This document shows, one piece after another, positions 53,071 through 61,797 of a DNA stretch of 64,000 bases (position 1 is the first letter of the stretch; each line of letters begins with the position of its first letter). The notes under the pieces were generated by a model that was given only the letters and a program-made list of their open reading frames with translations, made no database searches and was not told the origin of the DNA. The position numbers and the translations under genes were made by a program. This stretch comes from Bog-756 sp963701325 (GTDB lineage: Bacteria > Actinomycetota > Acidimicrobiia > Acidimicrobiales > RAAP-2), in the NCBI GenBank assembly GCA_963701325.1, contig OY969604.1, forward strand, positions 682,001 through 746,000, given 5' to 3'.

Positions 53071-55458
53071 GTGCCTGGGGTGGATACAACAAGCGGACAG
53101 CAGTCGGTTCGTCCTGTTCACGACCTAACACGATCTCCAGCGCGCATCGACACCACCCTGGCGGCCAACCTCCCCGAGAGCCTCCAGTATCGCGTCAAGC
53201 GCATCCTGCTCGGGCCGCCTTTGGTCAGCGACGATCTCCACGGCCAGCGGCTCGGTAAGCCAACCGCACTGGCGGTCCTTTCTTCAGACGTCATGTCGTC
53301 TTCCGCCTATGCCACCGAGGAAATGCTGCGGATCCTGATCCCCATCGCGGGACTGGCCGCTTTCTCGATCGTCACGCCGATGACCGCCGCCATTCTGGCC
53401 GTCCTTGCAGTCGTCACTATCTGCTATCGGGACGTCGTCCGTTCCTATCCTAAGGCCGGCGGTTCCTACGTCGTGAGTCGGGACAATTTCGGACCGAACG
53501 TGGCTCAAGTAGCGGGTGCGGCCCTGCTCATCAGCTATACGATTACCGTCGCGGTGTCGGTAGCCGCGGGGGCGGATGCCATCATCTCGGCGGCCCCGGT
53601 GCTCGACCACTACGCGGTCGAGCTGTCGATCGCTTTTGTCGTGCTCCTGGCCTTCGGTAACCTCCGTGGCATCCGCGAGGCGGGTCGCGTGTTCGCTGTT
53701 CCCACGTATTTTTTCATCGCCAACATGGCCATACTCATCCTGTTCGGTCTCGGGCGCGAGGCCGTCGGAGACCTCCCCAAGGCGGTCCCGAGCCACGGTT
53801 CACTGCACTTGGGACATGCCAGTGGGGGGCTCATCCTCGGCGTCTCCGCGTTCTTCCTGCTGCGGGCCTTCGCCAACGGGAGCTCGGCCATGACCGGCAC
53901 CGAGGCCATCTCCAACGGGGTGAGCGTCTTCCGAGAGCCTCAGGCTCGCAATGCCCGCACCACCCTCGTGCTCATGAGCACCATCCTCGGGACCATGTTC
54001 CTCGGGGTCTCGGTGCTCGCCGCCCTCAGCCATGCCGTGCCGTTCGTCTCCGGAACCCCGACGTTGGTCTCGGAGATCGGCAAACTCGTCTACGGTCCCA
54101 GTCCCGCCGGCCGCATCCTCTTCTATTCCCTGCAGGCCGCGACCGCCCTGATCCTCATTCTGGCGGCCAACACGAGCTTCACGGGGTTTCCCTTCCTCGT
54201 GAGTTTCGTAGCCGAAGATTCCTTCCTGCCCAGGAAGCTCACCGTACGGGGACATCGCTTGGTCTTCTCCAATGGGGTCTTGTTGCTGGCCGCCGCATCA
54301 ATTGTCCTCTTGTTGGCTACAGACGCCAAGGTTGCCGCTCTCATCCCCATGTACGCCATCGGCGTTTTCACCGGCTTCACCATGGCAGGGGCCGGTATGA
54401 CCGTCCACCACTGGCGAAACCGCGAGCAGCATTGGCGGAAGGGGGTGGGGGTTAACGCTCTTGCAGCGGTGGTGTGTGCTGTCGTCGTCGTGGTCTTCGC
54501 CGTGGCCGAGTTCACCCAAGGGGCCTGGGCAGTCGTCGTCATCATGCCACTCGTCATCTTCGGCTTGGTTCGAGTGAATCGCGAATACAGGGTCGAAGAC
54601 GCCATCTTGGAAGAAGGGGTGGCGGCGGAAGCCTGCGAAGCAGAGGTACTGAGCCGGTATGTCGTCGTCGTTCTCGTCGATCGCATCGATCTGGCCACTG
54701 CTCGGGCGATCCAGTTTGCCCGGACGCTCACACCCGATGACCTCCATGCCGTGCACTTCAACATCGACCAGAAGCGAGCAGAGCTCCTCATCGCGCGTTG
54801 GCAACAGCTTGGCCTGGCCCGTCTACCCCTGGATGTCGTCGACTGTCCGGATCGTCGCCTCGGTCGGGCAGCACTGGAGCTGGCGGCCGAGCTCACCGAC
54901 GGCGAGACCGAGGTGAGCGTGCTCCTGCCCCGACGCTCCTATGGCAGGGCTTGGCGGCGGATCCTCCACGACCAGACTGCGGATCAAATTGTGGAGATCG
55001 TGAGTCAGCTGCCGCACGTCAACGCCACCATCATCCCATTCCACTTAGCGGCCGAACTCAAAGACGCACCGTTGAACATCGAGAGCGTGTTCTCGGTGAC
55101 GGCCGCCGTCCGTGCCCCAGGCTCGAAGCGAGGCGCGGCGCAAATGGTCCCGATTCCGCCTGGTGCGGAACCGATCTCCCAACTCCAGTGGCGGACTCGT
55201 GCGAAGGTTGCCGGCAGGGTGAAATCGATCCGGGTGCGGTCCTTGGCCGACGTCCCGACCCTCGAATGTGTGCTCAGAGACGGCAGTGGGGAGGCGATCA
55301 TGCTGGTCTTTCTCGGAAGGCGATCTATCGCTGGTCTGCACCCCGGGACGCAGCTGACTGCTGAGGGCATGGTCGGAAAGCACCAGGGCAAGCTGGCCAT
55401 GATCAACCCGATCTATGAGCTGCTGTCCGTGTCCGAATCCTCCGTTGGGAAGGCGTAA
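53071..55458 (+). CDS. KimA-like APC-superfamily potassium transporter fused to an OB-fold domain
   Basis: 795 residues. The membrane part (about residues 60-500, roughly 12 spans) matches KimA/YdaO-type high-affinity K+ importers: LSSDVMSSSAYATEEML, RSYPKAGGSYVVSRDNFG, ISYTITVAVSVAAGADAI, LANTSFTGFP-like LAANTSFTGFPFLVSF and IPMYAIGVFTGFTMAGAGM. A cytosolic region follows. The last 90 residues (KVAGRVKSIRVRSLADVPTL, VFLGRRSIAGLHPGTQLTAEGMVG) are an OB-fold that in other actinobacteria is usually a separate small protein. GTG 53071 is chosen; GTG 53080 is an alternative. It is followed after 2 nt by the DUF4118 gene. Confidence 0.87.
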   Translation: MPGVDTTSGQQSVRPVHDLTRSPARIDTTLAANLPESLQYRVKRILLGPPLVSDDLHGQRLGKPTALAVLSSDVMSSSAYATEEMLRILIPIAGLAAFSIVTPMTAAILAVLAVVTICYRDVVRSYPKAGGSYVVSRDNFGPNVAQVAGAALLISYTITVAVSVAAGADAIISAAPVLDHYAVELSIAFVVLLAFGNLRGIREAGRVFAVPTYFFIANMAILILFGLGREAVGDLPKAVPSHGSLHLGHASGGLILGVSAFFLLRAFANGSSAMTGTEAISNGVSVFREPQARNARTTLVLMSTILGTMFLGVSVLAALSHAVPFVSGTPTLVSEIGKLVYGPSPAGRILFYSLQAATALILILAANTSFTGFPFLVSFVAEDSFLPRKLTVRGHRLVFSNGVLLLAAASIVLLLATDAKVAALIPMYAIGVFTGFTMAGAGMTVHHWRNREQHWRKGVGVNALAAVVCAVVVVVFAVAEFTQGAWAVVVIMPLVIFGLVRVNREYRVEDAILEEGVAAEACEAEVLSRYVVVVLVDRIDLATARAIQFARTLTPDDLHAVHFNIDQKRAELLIARWQQLGLARLPLDVVDCPDRRLGRAALELAAELTDGETEVSVLLPRRSYGRAWRRILHDQTADQIVEIVSQLPHVNATIIPFHLAAELKDAPLNIESVFSVTAAVRAPGSKRGAAQMVPIPPGAEPISQLQWRTRAKVAGRVKSIRVRSLADVPTLECVLRDGSGEAIMLVFLGRRSIAGLHPGTQLTAEGMVGKHQGKLAMINPIYELLSVSESSVGKA

Positions 55459-55460
55459 GC

Positions 55461-56234
55461 ATGGCGTCCCGGTCCGCACGCGGGAAGATGATCTCCCGAT
55501 CGATTCGGTCCGCTGACATTCGGGTCTGGATCGCCGCGGTTCTCCTTCCGATCTCGGTCGCCCTTCTGTTGGTGCCGAGTCGTGGTCGTTTCAACGCGGC
55601 CGACGACGCGTTGGTGCTCGTTGTCGTGACGGTAGCGGTCGCATCGTGGGGCCACCGTGCGGCTGCAGCAGCAGCAGCCCTTGTGGCCGCAGCATCGTTC
55701 GACTTCCTCCTCACTCGCCCCTACGGCTCCTTTCGAATCAGTCGTCAGGCTGATCTCATCACCGAGGTGCTCTTTGTCATCGTGGGCCTCCTGGTCGGGG
55801 AACTGGCGGCGCGTGGACGCCGATACCAACAGGCGGCCGCCCGCGGCCGCCTCGAGCTCTCCCGCATCCATGACCTTGGAGAGCGGATCGCCGACGGAGA
55901 GGCCCCAGACTTCGTGCTCATCGCCGTGGCCAGCGAGCTTCGGGAGCTCCTCAGCTTGCAGGACTGTCGCTTCGTCCGCGATCAGCCATCTGGAAAAGGC
56001 GCGTGGATCGCCAACGACGGAACGGTTCGGTTGAACCCTCTACGGTGGCCCACCGCGACTGCCGGTCTGCCCACCAAACAGGTCGAACTGCCCGTCCGAG
56101 GTGGCGGCAGGGTGCTTGGCACGTTCATCCTCACCCCGACTCCAGCTGCGCCGATCAGCCAGGAGCAATGCGTGGTGGCGGTCGCCCTGGTAGATCAGCT
56201 CGGCTCCGCCCTGAGCGCGCACGAGTGCGATTGA
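55461..56234 (+). CDS. KdpD-like DUF4118/GAF sensor protein without kinase domain
   Basis: 257 residues. Four closely spaced hydrophobic helices (WIAAVLLPISVALLLVP, ALVLVVVTVAVASWG, AAAAAALVAAASFDFLL, LITEVLFVIVGLLVGEL) with the signature FDFLLTRPYGSFRIS form a DUF4118 domain as in KdpD. A short coiled linker and a GAF-like domain follow (IADGEAPDFVLIAVASELRE ... VAVALVDQLGSALSA), and the protein then stops without histidine kinase modules. It starts 2 nt after the permease stop, so it is co-transcribed with a potassium importer and may sense or modulate K+ uptake. Confidence 0.82.
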   Translation: MASRSARGKMISRSIRSADIRVWIAAVLLPISVALLLVPSRGRFNAADDALVLVVVTVAVASWGHRAAAAAAALVAAASFDFLLTRPYGSFRISRQADLITEVLFVIVGLLVGELAARGRRYQQAAARGRLELSRIHDLGERIADGEAPDFVLIAVASELRELLSLQDCRFVRDQPSGKGAWIANDGTVRLNPLRWPTATAGLPTKQVELPVRGGGRVLGTFILTPTPAAPISQEQCVVAVALVDQLGSALSAHECD

Positions 56235-56996
56235 GACGCTGGTTCTGGCATTCGAGTTGATGGGATTGGCAGAAGTGGCTTGCCGCAGATGGCATCGGAA
56301 ACGAACCTGCCATCAAAGTGCGACCGGCGGACGGATCTCGGCTGGGACAGGCTGCGGCGGGCCGCCTTGCTTGCCGGGTTGGGCCAGATCCACTCCCACC
56401 GCACCGCCTGTGCGAGACCTCGGTGCAAGACCATGCGCACATTTCAGGTTGTGCCGCCGAGAGCCGCCGACGTCTCGTCCTCCGTTCACCCTCAATTTGG
56501 GCGCAGAACCAGTCGATGTCCGCGGTCGTGAGGTTCGTCACCTCGATCGCTCCCAGGTGCGGTTTCAGCTGGTATTCGTCGACGCTCGCTGTTTGGCGCC
56601 GCGTGCTCGGCGACAACTCAAACGACGACGTCTCGGTCGATCTAGGAGTTCGCCAACTGATCCGGGCGCTCAGCCGTCAGGAGGTGACCTCGGCGCGTAG
56701 CAATCCAAGTTCGCGTCGAGCGGTGCGAGGAGTGCCGCGAACAGTTCTCGTAGCTATCGCTTGGATTCGTTCCTGGACAAAACGGTTGGCCGCGATCGCT
56801 CTCGCCCTAAGCTCCGGGGCTGGCAGAACCACCTGAATCATTGTTGCGTGTGAGGGATCGTGCTGCATCGCTTGTCGCGGCGACGTCCCGGTGAAATGTC
56901 GCGGTGAATTATCACGGCGAATGTCATGGACGAGCCATGGACAAGCAACTTGTACGGTGTTGGCCGGAACAAGCCGTGACCTGCATTTTCCCGAGA
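56235..56996. other. 760-bp region of decayed mobile sequence next to tRNA-Gly
   Basis: No intact gene. It contains an integrase relic on the minus strand (about 56330-56616). Further right, a 53-codon minus-strand frame ends at 56677 (MIQVVLPAPELRARAIAANR onward, helical, unrecognised). The order tRNA 3' end, then integrase relic, suggests the scar of an integrated element. Confidence 0.5.
56330..56616 (-). pseudogene. Tyrosine recombinase (phage-type integrase) fragment, frameshifted
   Basis: STRRQTASVDEYQLKPHLGA then IEVTNLTTADIDWFCAQIEG is the N-terminal SAM-like core-binding domain of a phage-type integrase. After LSAAQP the reading moves to another frame for RMVLHRGLAQAVRWEWIWPN and PASKAA, the next conserved helix. 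The catalytic domain with its Arg-His-Arg-Tyr residues is gone. It sits about 380 nt beyond the 3' end of tRNA-Gly, the usual place for a tRNA-targeting integrase. Confidence 0.7.
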
Positions 56997-57068
56997 GCGG
57001 ACGACGGGATTCGAACCCGCGACCCTCACCTTGGCAAGGTGATGCTCTACCAACTGAGCCACGTCCGC
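56997..57068 (-). tRNA. tRNA-Gly (anticodon GCC)
   Basis: 72-nt cloverleaf on the minus strand. Acceptor GCGGACG pairs with CGTCCGC over 7 bp; the D-arm GCTCAGTTGGTAGAGC, anticodon arm TCACCTTGCCAAGGTGA with GCC in the loop, and T-arm GCGGGTTCGAATCCCGT are all standard. CCA is not encoded. Confidence 0.97.
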
Positions 57069-57154
57069 GTGAGGCCGTCACTGTAGCAGCAGGGCGGTCA
57101 ATGACGGAACGCTCAGCGGTCCTGGACGATCCCGAGACGACCGGTTGGGGGGCA

Positions 57155-58676
57155 TCACGCAGGCAGTTCCTCGTGCCACCATGGCACGGGACGGTCCCTG
57201 CGTCTGGCCTCGTCGAGCAACTCGGCGAGGGCTTCTTCCATCCCTCGCGCCAGGACCTCGATCTCGGGCACGAGATCCCGGCACCCCTGCACGCCGACGT
57301 GGACGGTGTCGCAGTAGGAGAAGACCGTCACGTTGAGCCCCACGCCTTCCAGGATCGGGCCGATCGGGTGGAGCGACAGGAGTCGAGCGCCGGCCAGATA
57401 CAGCGGGATGCCCGGTCCCGGCACGTTGGAGACGATGAGGTTGCACAGCGGCGCCATCCGGTCGAAGAGCCGGAAGTTGGTGACCAACCGGGAGACCCGG
57501 GTCGCCACTGCGGGGAACGCGGCCTCCGCCCACGAGGAGAACACCTCCGGATCGATGTCCTGGTTCTGCTCCTTGGCGATCCCCATCCCGGCCCGGATCC
57601 GGCCGAGCCGCGCGACCGGGTCGGACACGCCGGTCGCCAGAGAGACGAGCATGCCGGAGACCCGGTTGCCGAGTGCACCCCGCTCTTCCTCCGTCCGCAC
57701 CGACACCGGCACCAGGGCGACCAGCGAGCTGTCGGGAGATTCCCCCCGATCGGCGAGGAGCGCGCGCAGGGCTCCCGCGGTGACGGTCAGCACGACATCG
57801 TTGGTCGTCCCTCCGAGCACCTCGCCGATCCGGCGGATGTCGCCCAGAGGGAGATCGGCGAAGGCCACCCGGCGCTGCGGCGAGATGGACCGGTTGAGCG
57901 ACGTCCGGGGGGCCTCGAACGGCGACGGCGGGAGGACCCCGGTCCGCTCGCGGTTGCGGTCGGCCAGCACCCGGGCCGTCCGGACGGTTCGGCTGACCGT
58001 CCGCGCCACAGCCTCGAGTTGGCTCGGCAGCTCGCCGAGTGCGCGGCGGACCCGGTCGAGCTCGCCCGGGAGCGGTGGCGGTGCCCACTCCTCCTCGGAG
58101 CGGTCGCGTGCGGACGTCGCGGCGGACTCCCGCTTCGGCCGAGACCTCGCTGCCCGGCCGGCCGGAATACCCACCGAAGAGGGACCTCGGGGTGGGGTCG
58201 GGTGCGACGTCGAAGAACGCAGCCAGCACCTCGGCACCGGAGACCCCGTCGATGATGGCGTGGTGCACCTTGGACACGAGGCCGATACGGCCGTGCTCCA
58301 AGCCCTCGACGACGTGGAACTCCCACAACGGGCGTCGCCGGTCGAGCGGCTGTGAGGCGATGTCCGCGACCAGGGCCGCGAACTCCTCCCGCCCGCCAGG
58401 GGCCGGGAGGCCGGCACGCCGCAAGTGGAAATCGAGGTCGAACGCGGGATCCTCGACGAAGGCCGGGTGACGGAAGCCGAAGGGGACCTCGACCATCCGC
58501 ATGCGGAACGGCGGCACCAAGGGGACCCGGTCGCCCACCCAGGTCCGGATCTGACGGAAGCCGAGCCCGCCGGGTACCGCGGAGGGATCGAACACCATGG
58601 CCCCGAGGATGTGCAGGTGGGTGGTCGGAGACTCGAGTGCGAGGAAGGCTCCGTCGAGCCCGGTGAGTCGTTCCAC
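57155..58676 (-). CDS. Wax ester synthase/diacylglycerol acyltransferase, frameshifted
   Basis: WS/DGAT makes triacylglycerol or wax esters from acyl-CoA. The N-terminal part (MERLTGLDGAFLALESPTTHLH) carries the catalytic HHxxxDG as KVHHAIIDGVSG at about residue 139. The C-terminal part (RRVAFADLPLGDIRRIGEVL, TTNDVVLTVTAGALRALLA, NRVSGMLVSLATG, NLIVSNVPGPGIPLYLAGA) is intact but one frame away. The switch occurs in the linker between about 58090 and 58190 and is explained by one surplus base. Repaired length is about 506 residues, normal for the family. It begins 8 nt after the dut stop. Confidence 0.88.
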
Positions 58677-58684
58677 GCCGCGGA

Positions 58685-59197
58685 CTACCGGCCGGTCGAT
58701 CCGAAGCCGCCGAGGCCCCGTTCGCTCTCGGGCAGCTGGTCGACCCGCATGAATCTGGCCGTCTCCACCCGCTGGATGACCAGTTGGGCGATCCGGTCGC
58801 CGCGGTGGACCTCGTAGGCGGCCTCGGGATCGGTGTTGACGAGGAGGACCGCGATCTCGTCCCGGTAGCCGGAGTCGATCAGGCCGGGCGCGTTGAGGCA
58901 GGTCACCCCGTATCGCAGGGCAAGCCCGCTCCGGGGCTGCACGAAGCCCGCGTACCCCTCGGGGAGGGCCAGGGCGACGCCGGTGGGCACCATCGCCCGA
59001 CCCCCGTTCGGCTCCAGGGTCACCTCGATGCGGGCCACCAGGTCGGCTCCGGCATCGCCTGGTCGGGCGTAGTCAGGGAGTGGCAGGTCAGGGTCGGACA
59101 GGATCGTGGGGACGGCCAGACGGCCCCCGGGTGTGGCCGTCGGGACCTCCACGACCGTGCTCCGATCGCCGCCGCCGTGGTCTGCTCCCGGGCTCAC
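58685..59197 (-). CDS. dut: dUTP diphosphatase
   Basis: 170-residue trimeric dUTPase that hydrolyses dUTP to dUMP and so keeps uracil out of DNA. All five motifs are present: PGDAGADL, PRSGLAL, NAPGLIDSGYRDEI (uracil-binding Tyr), GDRIAQLVI and the flexible tail RGLGGFGSTG. About 20 extra residues precede the usual start. The GTG at 59197 has GGAGGAG 4 nt upstream, so the extension may be real. Transcribed with the WS/DGAT gene and divergent from orn. Confidence 0.96.
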   Translation of the reverse strand: MSPGADHGGGDRSTVVEVPTATPGGRLAVPTILSDPDLPLPDYARPGDAGADLVARIEVTLEPNGGRAMVPTGVALALPEGYAGFVQPRSGLALRYGVTCLNAPGLIDSGYRDEIAVLLVNTDPEAAYEVHRGDRIAQLVIQRVETARFMRVDQLPESERGLGGFGSTGR

Positions 59198-59331
59198 CGG
59201 ACTCCTCCGCTCATCCTGCCCGGACGCTACCGCCCCGGACCGCTGGGTGCAGGTGCCGGCGGCACGCAGTCGGGCCCGGGACGATCCAGCACCCCACCGC
59301 GGGTCATCTTGGAGGTCCGGCGCCCACCCGG

Positions 59332-59337
59332 TAGCGT
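59332..59337 (+). promoter_or_regulatory. Putative -10 box of leaderless orn transcript
   Basis: TAGCGT, 6 nt before GTG 59344, with no ribosome-binding site between. Confidence 0.45.
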
Positions 59338-59343
59338 GACCGC

Positions 59344-59892
59344 GTGCTGGTGTGGATGGACCTCGAGATGACCGGGCTCGACGTCACGCGCCATGTGATC
59401 GTCGAGGTTGCCACCCTCGTCACCGACGATTCGCTCGAGCTGGTCGCCGAGGGCCCGGACCTGGTGGTGCAGGCATCCCCCGCCGAGCTCGACGCCATGG
59501 ACGACTTCGTCCGCGAGATGCACACGGGCAGCGGGCTGCTCGAAGCGATCCGTTCCTCGCCGGTCACCCTGGAGGAGGCAGGCGAGACCACGCTCGCCTT
59601 CATCCGATCCCACGTTCCCAAGGCCCGAACCGTGCCGCTCGCCGGAAACTCGATCGGCACCGACCGGCGGTTCCTGGCCGCGTTCCTCCCCGAGATCGAG
59701 GAGTACCTCCACTACCGGTCGGTCGATGTCTCCACGATCAAGGAGCTCGCCAGCCGCTGGTACCCCGACGTGATGGCGGGTGCCCCGGTTAAAGCTGCTG
59801 GCCACCGGGCGATGGACGACATCCGGGAGAGCCTCGCCGAACTCGCGTACTACCGTGCCACCGTCTTCCGCGACCGGGACACGACGGAGTAG
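59344..59892 (+). CDS. orn: Oligoribonuclease
   Basis: 182-residue DEDDh exonuclease that degrades 2-nt RNA and pGpG. Active-site elements are VWMDLEMTGLD (Asp, Glu), the middle LAGNSIGTDRRFLAAFLPEI (Asp) and GHRAMDDIRESLAEL (His, Asp). VDVSTIKELASRWYP is also invariant. The length is typical. GTG 59344 is at the conserved N-terminus and is preceded by a -10-like box, so the mRNA is probably leaderless. Confidence 0.96.
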   Translation: MLVWMDLEMTGLDVTRHVIVEVATLVTDDSLELVAEGPDLVVQASPAELDAMDDFVREMHTGSGLLEAIRSSPVTLEEAGETTLAFIRSHVPKARTVPLAGNSIGTDRRFLAAFLPEIEEYLHYRSVDVSTIKELASRWYPDVMAGAPVKAAGHRAMDDIRESLAELAYYRATVFRDRDTTE

Positions 59893-59944
59893 ACGGGAAG
59901 GGACCCGAGGACAGTGCCACGACGACGCTACGAGAGGAGGATGC

Positions 59945-61774
59945 ATGGCCGACCCGGATGAACCAGCAGGGAGCGCAGACGGGACACAGGCCACCCCGAG
60001 CCGGGCTGAGGTGACGGCCATGCTGACCGGTCCGGGGCAGCCGTTCGAGATCGGAGCGGCAGACATCCGGGGGATCTCCACCCGGATCTGGACGACAGCA
60101 CCGCCCACCCTGCGGGCCGTCCTCGAGCTCTCCGCGGCGCACGGCGATTCGGACTTCCTGGTCTACGAGGACGAACGGGTCACGTTCGCCGAGCACTTCC
60201 GTACGGTCGCGACGCTCGCGCATGCCCTGGCCGAGCGGTTCGGGATCGAGCCCGGCGACCGGGTGGCCATCGCCATGCGCAACCTCCCCGAATGGGTCAT
60301 GGCCTTCTGGGCCGCCATCTCGCTCGGGGCCATCGTGGTCCCGCTCAATGCCTGGTGGGTGGGCGAGGAACTGGCCTACGGTCTCCGTGACTCGGGCTCG
60401 AAGGTGGTCTTCGTGGACGAGGAGCGCCGGGACCGGATCGCCCAGCACCTCGCCGAGGTCCCTGATCTCGAGGCGATGATTGTCACCTGCGAGGAACCCG
60501 ACCCGGAGGGAGGACGGCGACGGGCGACGGGCGCGTACCTCGACGGGGCTGGGCGCGACCCGCTTCCGGTGGTCCCCTTCTCCGACGTCCTCGACGCCGC
60601 CCCACCTCGCACCACGCTGCCCGCCGTGGATGTCCATCCTGACGACGATGCCACGATCTTCTACACCTCCGGCACGACCGGCCAACCGAAGGGCGCTGTC
60701 GGAAGCCACCGCAACAGCGTCTCCAACCTGATGAACCTCTTCTTCGTGGCAACGGTCGGCAGCAAACGACGCAGCGGTGCCGTCGCCAATGTCTCCTCCG
60801 GCGGGCAGAACGCCAACCTCTTGTCGGTCCCGCTCTTCCACGCCACCGGATGCCATGCCGTTCTGGTCTCGAACACCGCCGCCGGCGGCAAGCTGGTGAT
60901 GATGCACCACTTCGACCCGGAACACGCGCTCGAGCTCATCGAGCGGGAGCGGATCACCATCTTCGGGGGCGTACCGACCATGGTGATGCAGGTCCTCGAT
61001 TCTCCCGAGTTCTCCAAGCGGGACACCTCGTCGGTCCAGTCGATCTCCTACGGGGGCGCGCCCGCGCCTCCTGATCTGGTCCGCCGCATCAAGGAGCACT
61101 TCCCCACCGGCGCTCCCGGCAACGGGTACGGACTGACCGAGACCTCGGCCATGACCACCATGAACGCCGGAGACGACTACGTCCGCAAGCCCGACAGCGT
61201 CGGACCGCCGGCTCCGGTCTGCGACGTGGCCGTGGTCCCCGAGGACTACGAGGGCGAGGAGCCCCCAGCGGAGCAGGCAGTCGACCCGACCCGCACCGGG
61301 GAGCTCTGGATCAAAGGTCCGAACGTCGTGCGCGGGTACTGGAACCGCCCGAAGGAGACGGCGTTGTCCTTTTCGAAGGGCTGGCTGCACACGGGGGACG
61401 TGGCCCGCATCGACGAAGAGGGGTTCGTGCACATCGTCGACCGGGCAAAGGACATGATCATCCGCGGTGGCGAGAACGTCTACTCCGTGGAGATCGAGTC
61501 CGTCCTCTACGAGCACCCGGCGGTGGCCGACTCCGCGGTCATCGGCGTGCCCGATCCGGTCCTCGGCGAGGAGGTGGGCGCGGTGATCGTGCTGCGCCCC
61601 GGCCGCGAGGTCGCCGCCGACGAGCTCGGCCGCTACGTCGGCGAGCGGCTGGCCGCCTTCAACGTGCCGACCCGGTTCTGGTTCCGCTCCGACCCGCTGC
61701 CGCGCAACCCGGCGGGCAAGGTGCTCAAGCGCGAGCTCCGCGCGGAACTCCTCGGGGGTGCTTCGACCGTCTGA
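59945..61774 (+). CDS. AMP-dependent acyl-CoA synthetase
   Basis: 609 residues. It contains FYTSGTTGQPKGAVGSHRN (P-loop), GYGLTETSAMTTM, ELWIKGPNVVRGYWNRP, WLHTGDVARIDEEGFVHIVD, RAKDMIIRGGENVYSVEIE and the catalytic lysine in RNPAGKVLKRELR. An N-terminal extension (about 45 residues, FEIGAADIRGISTRIWTTAP) marks the actinobacterial long-chain or steroid-acid type synthetases. ATG 59945 follows GAGAGGAGG by 4 nt. Substrate unknown; it stands apart from the 13-28 kb cluster. Confidence 0.92.
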   Translation: MADPDEPAGSADGTQATPSRAEVTAMLTGPGQPFEIGAADIRGISTRIWTTAPPTLRAVLELSAAHGDSDFLVYEDERVTFAEHFRTVATLAHALAERFGIEPGDRVAIAMRNLPEWVMAFWAAISLGAIVVPLNAWWVGEELAYGLRDSGSKVVFVDEERRDRIAQHLAEVPDLEAMIVTCEEPDPEGGRRRATGAYLDGAGRDPLPVVPFSDVLDAAPPRTTLPAVDVHPDDDATIFYTSGTTGQPKGAVGSHRNSVSNLMNLFFVATVGSKRRSGAVANVSSGGQNANLLSVPLFHATGCHAVLVSNTAAGGKLVMMHHFDPEHALELIERERITIFGGVPTMVMQVLDSPEFSKRDTSSVQSISYGGAPAPPDLVRRIKEHFPTGAPGNGYGLTETSAMTTMNAGDDYVRKPDSVGPPAPVCDVAVVPEDYEGEEPPAEQAVDPTRTGELWIKGPNVVRGYWNRPKETALSFSKGWLHTGDVARIDEEGFVHIVDRAKDMIIRGGENVYSVEIESVLYEHPAVADSAVIGVPDPVLGEEVGAVIVLRPGREVAADELGRYVGERLAAFNVPTRFWFRSDPLPRNPAGKVLKRELRAELLGGASTV

Positions 61775-61784
61775 GATGGCCCGG

Positions 61785-61790
61785 TACCCT
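61785..61790 (+). promoter_or_regulatory. Putative -10 box of leaderless methyltransferase gene
   Basis: TACCCT, 7 nt before GTG 61798, in the 23-nt gap after the synthetase stop. Confidence 0.4.
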
Positions 61791-61797
61791 CTGTCGA

